Notes under the pieces: generated by a model | The model's input: the letters and a program-made list of their open reading frames with translations, nothing else | The model's database searches: none | Told to the model about the DNA's origin: nothing | Translations under genes and position numbers: made by a program | In this document: one piece after another, positions 44,325-53,185 of the stretch | Numbering within the stretch: position 1 is the first letter of the stretch | Layout of the letters: each line of letters begins with the position of its first letter | Origin: Bacteroidota bacterium | GTDB lineage: Bacteria > Bacteroidota > Bacteroidia > Chitinophagales > Chitinophagaceae | Length of the DNA stretch: 64,000 bases | Direction: 5' to 3' | Assembly: GCA_029573235.1 (NCBI GenBank) | Contig: JAKQGX010000042.1 | Location: 51,946 to 115,945 of the forward strand

Positions 44325-46055
44325 ATGATTGCTGCCAACGCTCACATATCCAAAGCTCCCAGACAATTTTTACCCGAAACATTTCAACTGACCACTTGGG
44401 AGCAACTGCAACCTTATTTCGAAAACCTGCAACAACGAAACATCGACACCTTACCCGCCTTACAACAATGGCTGCAAGATGCCAGCGAACTGGAAGCCGT
44501 CATCAGCGAAGATGCTTGCTGGCGTCAAATAAACATGACCTGCGACACGACCAACAAAGCCTACGAAGAAGCCTTCACGTATTTCTGCACCGACATAGAG
44601 CCTCAAATGAAGCCCTGTTTCTTTGAGCTTAATAAAAAACTATTAGCCGCCCCTCACCTTCATGAACTCGATGCACAGCGTTACTTTCCCTATCTGCGTC
44701 AACTACAAAATGCCGTAGCCCTTTATCGGGAGGCAAACGTGCCGATACAAGCGGAAATCAATCTCTTGGCGCAGCAATATGGTGTTATCTCCGGCAAGAT
44801 GACCGTCACCATCGACAATAAAGAATACACCCTGCAACAAGCTGCCCGTTTTTTACAAAATCCGGACCGCAGCCTCCGCGAAAAAGTATATCGCCAAATA
44901 GCCGCTCGTCGTTTGCAAGACCAAGAAGAGCTGAACAACTTATTCGACAAATTGCTGCACTTGCGCCACCAGATAGCTACCAATGCCGGTTTCGACAATT
45001 ACCGCGATTATAAATTTAAAGAACTGGGTCGTTTTGATTACACGGCCGAAGACTGCTTTGCCTTTCACGATGCAGTGAAACAACACATACTGCCTTTGCA
45101 TAAAATGCTGGTAGAACATCGTAAAAACAGGCTGAAGCTATCGGTAATGAAACCTTGGGATAGCGATGCCGAACCTTCAGAGGTACAACCTTTGCGCCCT
45201 TTTGAAACCGGACAAGAACTGACCGAAAAAACGATTGCGGTATTTCAGCAATTACGCCCCTTCTTTGCAGAGTGCATCAAAACCATGGTGTCCATGCAGC
45301 GTTTAGACCTCGAAAGCCGCATTGGCAAAGCCCCCGGAGGATACAACTGTCCGCTGGCAGAAACCGGAGTGCCTTTTATTTTTATGAACGCAGCCGGCAC
45401 CATCAATGATGTCATTACCATGATGCACGAAGGAGGGCACGCCATTCACTCCTTTTTAGCACATCCATTGCCCCTTACCGCCTTCAAAGAATATCCGATG
45501 GAGATAGCCGAGTTGGCCAGCATGAGTATGGAGCTATTTAGCATGGAGCACTGGAACCTTTTCTTTTCCGACAACGATTCGTTTCAACGTGCACAAGCCG
45601 AAGAATTGGAGCGTGTCATTTCGGTACTGCCATGGATTGCTACCATTGATAAATTCCAACATTGGCTCTATACGCATCACGGGCATTCCCATGCCCAACG
45701 TACTGAGGCGTGGATGCAAATATTAAATGAGTTTTCTACCGGTGTGGTGGACTGGAGCGATTTTAACGACTACCGACAAATGTTTTGGCAAAAACAATTG
45801 CACCTTTACGAAGTGCCGTTTTATTATATCGAATACGGCATTGCTCAACTGGGAGCGTTGGCTATGTGGCGGCAATATCGAGAAGATAAAGAATCTACGT
45901 TAGACAACTATATGAAAGCTCTCCAATTGGGTTATACGCGTCCCTTGCAAGAACTGTATGCTACTGCCGGTATTCGTTTCGATTTTTCACCTGCCTATAT
46001 ACACGAGATTGCCGGATTTGTAAAAGAACGATTGACAGCTGCTGGTATTCAATAA
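44325..46055 (+). CDS. M3-family oligoendopeptidase (PepF-like)
   Basis: 576 residues. The zinc site is HEGGH in ITMMHEGGHAIHSFLAHPL, followed by the downstream Glu helix (MEIAELASMSMELFSMEHW). The family's N-terminal helical cap is present, and GGYNCPLAETGVPFIFMNAA precedes the site. M3 peptidases are cytoplasmic and cut short peptides; no signal peptide is seen. A near-consensus promoter (TACTTTCG, about 44284) sits upstream. A hairpin follows the stop. Confidence 0.92.
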   Translation: MIAANAHISKAPRQFLPETFQLTTWEQLQPYFENLQQRNIDTLPALQQWLQDASELEAVISEDACWRQINMTCDTTNKAYEEAFTYFCTDIEPQMKPCFFELNKKLLAAPHLHELDAQRYFPYLRQLQNAVALYREANVPIQAEINLLAQQYGVISGKMTVTIDNKEYTLQQAARFLQNPDRSLREKVYRQIAARRLQDQEELNNLFDKLLHLRHQIATNAGFDNYRDYKFKELGRFDYTAEDCFAFHDAVKQHILPLHKMLVEHRKNRLKLSVMKPWDSDAEPSEVQPLRPFETGQELTEKTIAVFQQLRPFFAECIKTMVSMQRLDLESRIGKAPGGYNCPLAETGVPFIFMNAAGTINDVITMMHEGGHAIHSFLAHPLPLTAFKEYPMEIAELASMSMELFSMEHWNLFFSDNDSFQRAQAEELERVISVLPWIATIDKFQHWLYTHHGHSHAQRTEAWMQILNEFSTGVVDWSDFNDYRQMFWQKQLHLYEVPFYYIEYGIAQLGALAMWRQYREDKESTLDNYMKALQLGYTRPLQELYATAGIRFDFSPAYIHEIAGFVKERLTAAGIQ

Positions 46056-46083
46056 AAAAATTGAATTATAGAGAATGAGGTGC

Positions 46084-46124
46084 ATCCCTTCATACCGGCT
46101 ATGCAGTCCGTGTATCGAAGGGAT
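46084..46124 (+). terminator. Hairpin, possible terminator after the M3 peptidase gene
   Basis: ATCCCTTCATAC (46084-46095) pairs with GTAT-C-GAAGGGAT (46112-46124), 12 bp with a single-base bulge and a 16-nt loop. Only ATTCTTC follows, so termination is uncertain. Confidence 0.5.
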
Positions 46125-46184
46125 ATTCTTCATAAATGGAAATAGGTTTTTCCGAAAATGAAAATTGTTTCTTTCATACAAACC

Positions 46185-46192
46185 TACTTTTG
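46185..46192 (+). promoter_or_regulatory. -7 box of the PepSY gene
   Basis: TACTTTTG, full TAnnTTTG match. It lies inside the track ORF, downstream of its TTG start, so the real start must be later. Confidence 0.6.
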
Positions 46193-46221
46193 CAGCCTTT
46201 TATATACCAAATACGATAGCT

Positions 46222-47532
46222 GTGCGGAAGCAACATACGACAACACTTGCCCCAAGCCGGTGGGAGCGGTTACGAAATGCAGTAAGGACTATTCACCTAT
46301 GGATGGGGTTGGGTAGCGGTTTGTTCGTGATAGTCATTTGTTTGTCGGGTACGCTTTACGTGTATCAAGCAGAGATGAAAGAGTGGGCAGCACCGGAGTT
46401 GTATCAAGTAGTACCCAAACCGGGTGCTTCGCGTATAGCGCCAGAGTTATTGATAGAAAAAGTACAACAAACTTCGGGAGGAAAGGTCGCCGGAGTGACC
46501 GTGCCACATACCTCTACCGCATCGTATAAATATAATGTTCGAAAAAAAGGAGACGACTCCAAGCAGGGAATTACCTACATGGTGCACCCCTACACCGGTG
46601 AGATATTGGGAAATACAATTCGCAAAAACGGTATGGATGAATTTCTGAGCACCCTTTTTAGCTTGCATCGCTGGCTGTTGTTGGACAAAGTTGAGCAACC
46701 CATCGTTGGCGACCTTCCCAACCGCAAGCTGGGAAGTTATATAACGGGAGGTATCACTATTATTTTTACACTGGGTTGCATTACCGGTATTATCATTTGG
46801 TTCCCCAACAAACTAAAAACATGGAAGCAAGGATTGAAGATAAAAGTCAACGGTAATGGCAAACGACTCAATTATGATTTGCACAATACACTCGCCTTTT
46901 ATTCCTTATTGTTTTTATTAGTGATGGGTATTACCGGTCCGCAATGGTCGTATGAATGGTACCGAGATGGACTGCAAAAAGCATTAGGCACGTACAAGCC
47001 GGAAGCCCCGAAAGAAGCATCCGAAAAGGAACGAATGAAAGGAGCAAAATCACAAGCCGGTGCGGAAAAAGAAAAAACAAAAGATCGAAACAAGCCTACT
47101 TTATTCCCGATTTCTCAATACCTCATCGTTGCTAACAAACAACTGCCATACGAGGGCAATTATCAAATTCAATTTCCAAAAGAAGCAGGAAAACCGGTAA
47201 TGGTTACTAAAACGAAAGTTGGTTTTTTTGCACCCGCTGCCGGCGACAAACTTTCTTTTGACCCACAAACCGCTGCTTTGAAAAAAGTAGAAATTTTCCG
47301 AAACAAACCATTGAATGAGCGCATTGCCGGTTCTATAAAAGCCTTGCACATCGGTACGGTTTATGGTGGATTTACCAAGCTACTATATTTTTTGGCTTGC
47401 CTCATAGCTACCTCCTTACCCATAACGGGCACCCTTATTTGGTGGAATAAATGGAGGAAGAAAAACATAGGCAAAAGCCGACCTCTTTACAACGTCAATA
47501 AAAGAAAAGAGGGCATGATGGTAACTGAATAA
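46222..47532 (+). CDS. PepSY-associated membrane protein
   Basis: 436 residues from a GTG at 46222. It has the four-helix PepSY_TM plan: helix 1 with HLWMGLGSGLFVIVICLSG, a periplasmic PepSY-like domain, helices 2 and 3 around residues 185-265 (YDLHNTLAFYSLLFLLVMGI) and helix 4 near the end. His residues at helix starts (IHLWMG, SLHRWLL, DLHNTL, ALHIGT) are family-typical and may bind haem. Relatives accompany siderophore receptors and act as iron reductases or uptake helpers. A Lys/Glu-rich linker (about 290-315) follows helix 3. The track TTG start is excluded by the promoter box inside it. Confidence 0.8.
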   Translation: MRKQHTTTLAPSRWERLRNAVRTIHLWMGLGSGLFVIVICLSGTLYVYQAEMKEWAAPELYQVVPKPGASRIAPELLIEKVQQTSGGKVAGVTVPHTSTASYKYNVRKKGDDSKQGITYMVHPYTGEILGNTIRKNGMDEFLSTLFSLHRWLLLDKVEQPIVGDLPNRKLGSYITGGITIIFTLGCITGIIIWFPNKLKTWKQGLKIKVNGNGKRLNYDLHNTLAFYSLLFLLVMGITGPQWSYEWYRDGLQKALGTYKPEAPKEASEKERMKGAKSQAGAEKEKTKDRNKPTLFPISQYLIVANKQLPYEGNYQIQFPKEAGKPVMVTKTKVGFFAPAAGDKLSFDPQTAALKKVEIFRNKPLNERIAGSIKALHIGTVYGGFTKLLYFLACLIATSLPITGTLIWWNKWRKKNIGKSRPLYNVNKRKEGMMVTE

Positions 47533-47537
47533 ATAAG

Positions 47538-48284
47538 TTACGGCATCAACTCACAAATGAGGTTCTCCCCAATTTCGTATTGCTTATTAGGTATGTTTTT
47601 GATAGCACTATAAAACGTGTGTGAGCTTTGGTGTTCCTTTGTATCATGCAATTCTATTGCTATAACACGGGTCTTATGCAACCAGTAGTCGTAATTGTCA
47701 CGAAATAAATCTTCTTCTGCTCCTTCGATGTCTATTTTCAGTAAGTCGATATGTGAAAAATTGTTTTCTTTCATCACTTGCTCAAGGGTAACGGCAGCAA
47801 TGGAATGTTCGGATGCGGTGTGGGTTACTACAGTTTGTAAGCCCCAGTTGCCCGAACCGGGATCTACAATATCCATTTGTGCTTCTTTGTTCCAAATAGC
47901 TTTGTTGAGGCACACCACATTTTGATAAGGTTTAGTGTTGCGCAACAAGTATTGAAAATTTCCTTTATCCGGTTCGATGGCTACTATCTTAGCTAGTGGA
48001 TATTTGTTGGCAAAATACACCGCCGACAATCCAATATTGGCACCGCAATCGATGATAAAAGACGGCGATTCCTTTAGTGTTATGTTATACTCTTCAGCAA
48101 AAAATATTTTGAACAAAGTGCTGACATCCGCTTGGTAGTTGCTCAATGAAATAGGGTACTTCAATGTCGGTATGGAGATATTATTTATCTTATCCTTTTT
48201 AAATTTTGAACGAAATAAAAATACGGCAGCTCCCAGTCCGAAGCGCTCTTTTATCTTCCAATAATATCTAAGGGTATTTATCAT
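47538..48284 (-). CDS. FkbM-family methyltransferase
   Basis: 248 residues. The SAM site IIDCGANIGLSAVYFANKYP and the following VAIEPDKGNFQYLLRN, then LLKIDIEGAEEDLF, are the FkbM family marks. These O-methyltransferases act on sugars, polyketides or peptides; given the exopolysaccharide genes nearby, methylation of a surface glycan is plausible but unproven. Convergent with the PepSY gene (5 bp between stops). A -7 box lies about 70 bp upstream. Confidence 0.88.
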   Translation of the reverse strand: MINTLRYYWKIKERFGLGAAVFLFRSKFKKDKINNISIPTLKYPISLSNYQADVSTLFKIFFAEEYNITLKESPSFIIDCGANIGLSAVYFANKYPLAKIVAIEPDKGNFQYLLRNTKPYQNVVCLNKAIWNKEAQMDIVDPGSGNWGLQTVVTHTASEHSIAAVTLEQVMKENNFSHIDLLKIDIEGAEEDLFRDNYDYWLHKTRVIAIELHDTKEHQSSHTFYSAIKNIPNKQYEIGENLICELMP

Positions 48285-48352
48285 TTTGCAAGTTCACAGT
48301 CCTTATTGAGGCAAAAAACTATAGTTGGTTTTCTGTTTTAGCTGTAGCGCGT

Positions 48353-48360
48353 CAAAAGTA
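48353..48360 (-). promoter_or_regulatory. -7 box of the FkbM gene
   Basis: Minus strand TACTTTTG, full TAnnTTTG match, 69 bp before the start codon. Confidence 0.45.
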
Positions 48361-48537
48361 CAATTCTCTTTGAAATACTTTCGGCACTATTAATAACTAA
48401 AAATATGAAAGAGTCAAATGGGAGAAATGTCATTTGAACATCATTCTATTTCTGAAAAAATATCCCCCTATTTTTCCCTCTTAAGCCTGCGTTGTAATAC
48501 AAATAAAATCGCTATTTTGAACCCCTAAACAGTTTCT

Positions 48538-50187
48538 ATGAGTCAATCGTCTGCTGCTGCTAGCAAGCATCCCAAAGCCTTGCCTTTTTTGTTTTTAAGT
48601 GAAATGTGGGAGCGTTTTGGCTACTATTTAATGATTGGCATTTTTACGCTTTACCTGAAAGACGTGAAGCAAGGTTTTGCCATGACCGAAGCTGAGAGTG
48701 CCGATCTTTATGGTACGTTCATAGCCTTAGTATTTTTAACCCCCTTTTTGGGAGGGTTGATTGCCGATCGTTATTGGGGCTATCGGAAGTCTATCATTAT
48801 TGGTGGCATCTTGATGGGGGTCGGGTACTGTATGATGGGCATCCACAATGAACTGGCCCTATATACCGCAATGACGCTAGTGATTATTGGTAATGGATTC
48901 TTCAAACCGAATATCTCTACTTTGTTGGGTAATGTGTACTCTACACCGGAGTACGTGCATAAAAAAGATGAGGGGTATAATATCTTTTACATGGGCATTA
49001 ATATTGGCGCCTTCATTTGTAACTTCTTTGGTGCAGCTTTGTACATCCTACTCGGATGGGGATGGGCTTTTGTGGCTGCGGGCATTGGAATGTTTATCGG
49101 TGTTGCCGTGTTTCTTGCGGGCACTCGGCATTATGCAGCCTTCGATGTGAAAAAAGGAATGGCTCCCGGTGATATGCCTATGGGTAAAATAGTGATGCTT
49201 ATTTTGGTGCCCTCTATCATTGCCGGTATTATCGGCTGGATGATTCCGGGTAATATGGTTGGCTCAGACAGTACAGATGCCTTCATCTTTGCATGTGTGC
49301 CCGTAGTTTATTTTTATTGGAATGTGTATCGTCGCTCTACCGAAGAAGAGAAACGTCCGGTGGGTGCATTGCTTGCCATATTTGCTGCCGTTATATTGTT
49401 TTGGGCCGTGTTTAAACAAAACGGATCAGCACTGAATACCTGGGCAGACCGCTATACCGATAGGGAAGTGAAAGGCACTACGGAACAAGTATTTGTAGGG
49501 TTGAAGCAAGCACAGACTATCAACTATCAAAAAGATTCGGTGGCTCAATACGATGAGCAATTTCGATTGCAGAAACAAGGAGACCAGATTGTAAAAGAAT
49601 GGAATTACCCCGTATATTTTAAGAATGTAGCAGAAAGCACAAAACCCCAAGACGGCGATACGGTAAGCCTTTGGGCTACCAATCTCAGCCAATCTATCAA
49701 TCCAGCCTGGGTGATTATTTTGACACCATTGGTCGTAGCTTTTTTCTCTTTTCTTAAAAGAAAAAACAAAGAACCTAACACGCCTACGAAGATTGCTTTT
49801 GGATTGCTGATCTCTGCACTTAGCTGCTTGGTGATGGTAGCGGCAGCATATGCCACCAAAAATGGTACTGAAAAAGGCAGTGTATTGTGGTTGATAGGTA
49901 CCTATGGTGTGGTGACGATTGGCGAACTGTTGCTCAGCCCGATGGGCTTGTCGTTGGTGTCAAAACTTAGTCCGGTGCGCATTACGTCTTTAATGATGGG
50001 CGGATGGTTTTTATCCACTTCAATTGGTAATAAACTTTCGGGAGTGTTAGCCAGTTTGTGGGATACCTACGACCATAAAGCCAATTTCTTCTTGGTCAAT
50101 TTTGGATTGTTGTTATTTGCAACCCTCATCATGTTCTTAATGCTTCGTTGGTTGAATAAGGTGATGCAGGAAAAGGGGATTCGATAA
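48538..50187 (+). CDS. POT-family proton-coupled peptide transporter
   Basis: 549 residues with about 12-14 membrane helices of the major facilitator fold. The POT signature ExxERFxYY is E22-M-W-E-R-F-G-Y-Y30; other blocks are LTPFLGGLIADRYWGYRKSI and IGNGFFKPNISTLLGNVY (PTR2 motif), plus GINIGAFICNFFGA. A soluble insertion of about 90 residues (about 300-390, DRYTDREVKGTTEQVF onward) lies between helices. It imports di- and tripeptides with protons. Alone on the plus strand between minus-strand genes. Confidence 0.92.
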   Translation: MSQSSAAASKHPKALPFLFLSEMWERFGYYLMIGIFTLYLKDVKQGFAMTEAESADLYGTFIALVFLTPFLGGLIADRYWGYRKSIIIGGILMGVGYCMMGIHNELALYTAMTLVIIGNGFFKPNISTLLGNVYSTPEYVHKKDEGYNIFYMGINIGAFICNFFGAALYILLGWGWAFVAAGIGMFIGVAVFLAGTRHYAAFDVKKGMAPGDMPMGKIVMLILVPSIIAGIIGWMIPGNMVGSDSTDAFIFACVPVVYFYWNVYRRSTEEEKRPVGALLAIFAAVILFWAVFKQNGSALNTWADRYTDREVKGTTEQVFVGLKQAQTINYQKDSVAQYDEQFRLQKQGDQIVKEWNYPVYFKNVAESTKPQDGDTVSLWATNLSQSINPAWVIILTPLVVAFFSFLKRKNKEPNTPTKIAFGLLISALSCLVMVAAAYATKNGTEKGSVLWLIGTYGVVTIGELLLSPMGLSLVSKLSPVRITSLMMGGWFLSTSIGNKLSGVLASLWDTYDHKANFFLVNFGLLLFATLIMFLMLRWLNKVMQEKGIR

Positions 50188-50208
50188 AATCGCACTCTTC
50201 AAAGCGTT

Positions 50209-51345
50209 TTATTTTGCCTCATTGCGGTACAAGTTCTCGTAAGATTCGATACAAGTATCCATAGAAAATTTGGCAAAAGCATCATGGCAATTTGCCTTCG
50301 CTTGTAGGTAATAGCTTGTATCCGTCATCATTTGATACATAGCTTCGTAGAGAGGGTCTATTAAGGCTTCTTTGTTTACAAAATCTAGTACAGTACCTGC
50401 ATATTGGTCACGACTTTCGATATGCAACATGTTTTTTATTTCTCCCACATTCGTAGCAATAACTGGTTTTTGAAGGGCTAAATATTCAATGACGGAAGTG
50501 GGCAAGCTGTCTTCGTATGAGGGTAGCATGCCAACATGTAATTGTGCTATGGCTCGTAACGGCTCATTGGTAAAACCCATAAAGCGGATGCGGTCGTCGT
50601 CGTTAACTGCTTTCAATTGCAATAAATAATCACTTTCACCATAAATCAACAACCTAGCTTGGGGTGCTTGTAGTCTTTTGAACGCCGTAATAAGAGGCTC
50701 CCAACCTTTGTCGGGTATGCCACGCGCTATCATGCCAAAAGTAAATGTATTGTTGTCGGGTGCGCCATACATTGCTTCTTTATAGGGGTAACCATTGTAC
50801 ACTTTTGAAATCTTATTCACCTGCTTTGGGAACCATTTTGACAGTAGTTGTTGTTGCAAATCTGAAATGACCGCAACATGGTTCAGTCGGTTCATTAAAA
50901 ATGTAATCTCCGGTATTCTTTTTTGCTGTTGAAGGGCAATGTTGTAATCACCATGAACTGTTGTTACCGTAGTACAGGATATTTTTTGGGCTACCCGCAC
51001 AGCAACCAAATCGGCTTCTATTAAGTGTCCGTGCAGCACGTCCGGGTTTACTTTTTTACCATAGTGTGTGATGAGGCGGACATTCGCCAATTCAACCAAC
51101 CTGTTTCTTCCCGATATTTTTTTAATCACCCTGTCAGCATTCGCAAGCAGTTTTATCCACCATCGGGGCAGCATGATTATTTTGATGTGCGGAAATTTCT
51201 GAACGATTCTTTCGTTTACGATATCTGCACGCATCACGAAGAAATAGACCGTGTGTCCTTTTTGCATCAGGGCATCAGCCAGCCGCAACGAAAACCACTC
51301 GGCACCACCGGTAGTAAGGGTTTCGGAGATAAGGAATAGCGTCAT
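50209..51345 (-). CDS. GT4-family glycosyltransferase of the exopolysaccharide cluster
   Basis: 378 residues, GT-B fold. N-terminal LISETLTTGGAEWFSLRLAD and C-terminal donor domain with FGMIARGIPDKGWEPLI and the EX7E region PSYEDSLPTSVIEYLALQKP. It is the last gene of a minus-strand run that begins with the Wza-like gene, 51 bp after the ABC transporter gene, so it probably adds a sugar to the repeat unit of that polysaccharide. Donor unknown. Confidence 0.88.
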   Translation of the reverse strand: MTLFLISETLTTGGAEWFSLRLADALMQKGHTVYFFVMRADIVNERIVQKFPHIKIIMLPRWWIKLLANADRVIKKISGRNRLVELANVRLITHYGKKVNPDVLHGHLIEADLVAVRVAQKISCTTVTTVHGDYNIALQQQKRIPEITFLMNRLNHVAVISDLQQQLLSKWFPKQVNKISKVYNGYPYKEAMYGAPDNNTFTFGMIARGIPDKGWEPLITAFKRLQAPQARLLIYGESDYLLQLKAVNDDDRIRFMGFTNEPLRAIAQLHVGMLPSYEDSLPTSVIEYLALQKPVIATNVGEIKNMLHIESRDQYAGTVLDFVNKEALIDPLYEAMYQMMTDTSYYLQAKANCHDAFAKFSMDTCIESYENLYRNEAK

Positions 51346-51396
51346 TGCCGATTCTTTCTGGTGGGTTAATAAAATAATCGAGGGTGTTTCTTTGGT

Positions 51397-53163
51397 TTAA
51401 TAGGTTTGATTCTTTAATTGCTCATATGTAGATATGCGTACAATTTTTCCATCTTCTAATTCAAAAATCCGGTCGCAATAACGCAAGGATGTGTAGCGAT
51501 GTGCAATGATTAATATGGTTAGGTTTTCTTTCCCTAATTCATATATAGATTGGGTAATTTCTTCTTCTGTTTTTGTATCGAGTGCTGAGGTTGCTTCGTC
51601 AAAGATCAACACACTGGCCCCTTTGTAAATAGCTCGTGCAATAGCGATACGCTGTTTTTGCCCACCTGAAAGATTATTACCTCGTTCACCCAATGCAGTT
51701 GATACACCTTCTGGAAGCTCGTTTACCAATTCCGTAAGTCTTGATAAACGCAAGGCGCGGTTTAGTTTATCCGTATCTATTTTTTCCGGTGGTACGCCAA
51801 TGGCAATGTTTTCTGCCAACGTAGTATTGAGAATAAATACCTCTTGCCTTACGTAGCCTACAATTTGCCACCAGTCTCTTACATTGGATATGGTGAGTGG
51901 CTCTTCGTCTATCAATATTCTTCCGGAGGTGGGTTGTAGAAAACCTAAGATATTGTTGATGATGGTAGATTTCCCGGAGCCCGAACGACCAACAAACCCG
52001 ATGGTTTCTCCTTTTTGGATGGTAAAGTTGCACTGGCTGATGACTTCTTTGGAGTTGGGATCGTAGCGGAATGAAACGTTTTCAAACAAAAGATTCTTTT
52101 CAAATGGCATAGCAGACCCTTCTTCCGGTTTGGGAGTAGGAACACCTGCAACAAAGTAGGGGTCATTAATAATATACTCGGTTGCCGTAATAGTGTTGAG
52201 TGCTATTACAAAACGATTCACAGAGGGGATGCTACGATAGGCAACAACAGAGAATAGGGAAATGGTCGTAACAATCTTATCTAAATCTTTTAAGAAAAAC
52301 ACTCCGTAAAGCAAGATGACAACTACACATACAAAGATGATGACTTCGATGATGCGTGTGGGTATAAACATTACAAAGTCTTTTTTGCCCTGAAGAATAC
52401 TGTATCGTTGGGCGATGTCTTTGAATCGCTTTTTTAAATAATCTTCTGTGCCGGCTATCTTAATATCCATATAGCCTAATATCATTTCCTGCGCATCTGC
52501 ACAGAGCTTTACAAAAGCGGAATTTCCTTCGGTACCGGCGGTTTTTATCATGTGCTTTACGCGCGCATAAAATATACCCATACCAGGAAACAAGACTACG
52601 ATGAGCACCAAAAACAAGTGCCAATTCCAAAGGCAAATGATAATGGCTGTAATGGAAAATACCATTACTTCGTTAATCACGATTAATGCCGATATGGCTA
52701 AACTACTGGTGAGTGCGGCTTGCATGTAAGTGAGCTTGTTGACCCACTCTTGGCTGGGCGTGGTTTGGATTTCGCTAAAAGGTTGTTTGTAAATTTTGTC
52801 CAATACATTTAAGGAAGAGGTAACGAAAAAGTTTTTTACAAACCTTACTTGAAGATAGTTGACAAATAAGCCAAACAAATTTTTCAAAACGATTACCACC
52901 AAAAAGAAAGAAACCACGATGAGTAGCACATCATTCTTTGAAAAACCCGACAGAAAGGGGAGTAATGAAACAAATTTCTGATAAAAAGAATCGGTCAACA
53001 CAATCCCAATTACCGGGATGATGGAGGCAAGCCCTAGTATGTCGGTGAAGGAGGTGATGAATGTTAAGATGAGCAACCAATGAAACTGCTTTTTTTGTGC
53101 AGCAGTAAACATGGCATATAGCTTCGATATAGCGGCAAAGGCTGCTGTCTGTCGTGGCTTCAT
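51397..53163 (-). CDS. ABC transporter, fused permease and ATPase (lipid/oligosaccharide exporter type)
   Basis: 588 residues. Six membrane helices (about 25-310), then an ATPase: Walker A GRSGSGKST (392-400), signature LSGGQ (498-502) and Walker B VLIFDE (518-523) followed by ATSALD and the H-loop IAHR. The half-transporter layout resembles MsbA and PglK-type flippases. Placed between wzc-like and glycosyltransferase genes, with no Wzx or Wzy in the window, it may flip or export the lipid-linked glycan. This role is inferred from position. Confidence 0.88.
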   Translation of the reverse strand: MKPRQTAAFAAISKLYAMFTAAQKKQFHWLLILTFITSFTDILGLASIIPVIGIVLTDSFYQKFVSLLPFLSGFSKNDVLLIVVSFFLVVIVLKNLFGLFVNYLQVRFVKNFFVTSSLNVLDKIYKQPFSEIQTTPSQEWVNKLTYMQAALTSSLAISALIVINEVMVFSITAIIICLWNWHLFLVLIVVLFPGMGIFYARVKHMIKTAGTEGNSAFVKLCADAQEMILGYMDIKIAGTEDYLKKRFKDIAQRYSILQGKKDFVMFIPTRIIEVIIFVCVVVILLYGVFFLKDLDKIVTTISLFSVVAYRSIPSVNRFVIALNTITATEYIINDPYFVAGVPTPKPEEGSAMPFEKNLLFENVSFRYDPNSKEVISQCNFTIQKGETIGFVGRSGSGKSTIINNILGFLQPTSGRILIDEEPLTISNVRDWWQIVGYVRQEVFILNTTLAENIAIGVPPEKIDTDKLNRALRLSRLTELVNELPEGVSTALGERGNNLSGGQKQRIAIARAIYKGASVLIFDEATSALDTKTEEEITQSIYELGKENLTILIIAHRYTSLRYCDRIFELEDGKIVRISTYEQLKNQTY

Positions 53164-53185
53164 TATTTATTATTCGTTGAAAGTA

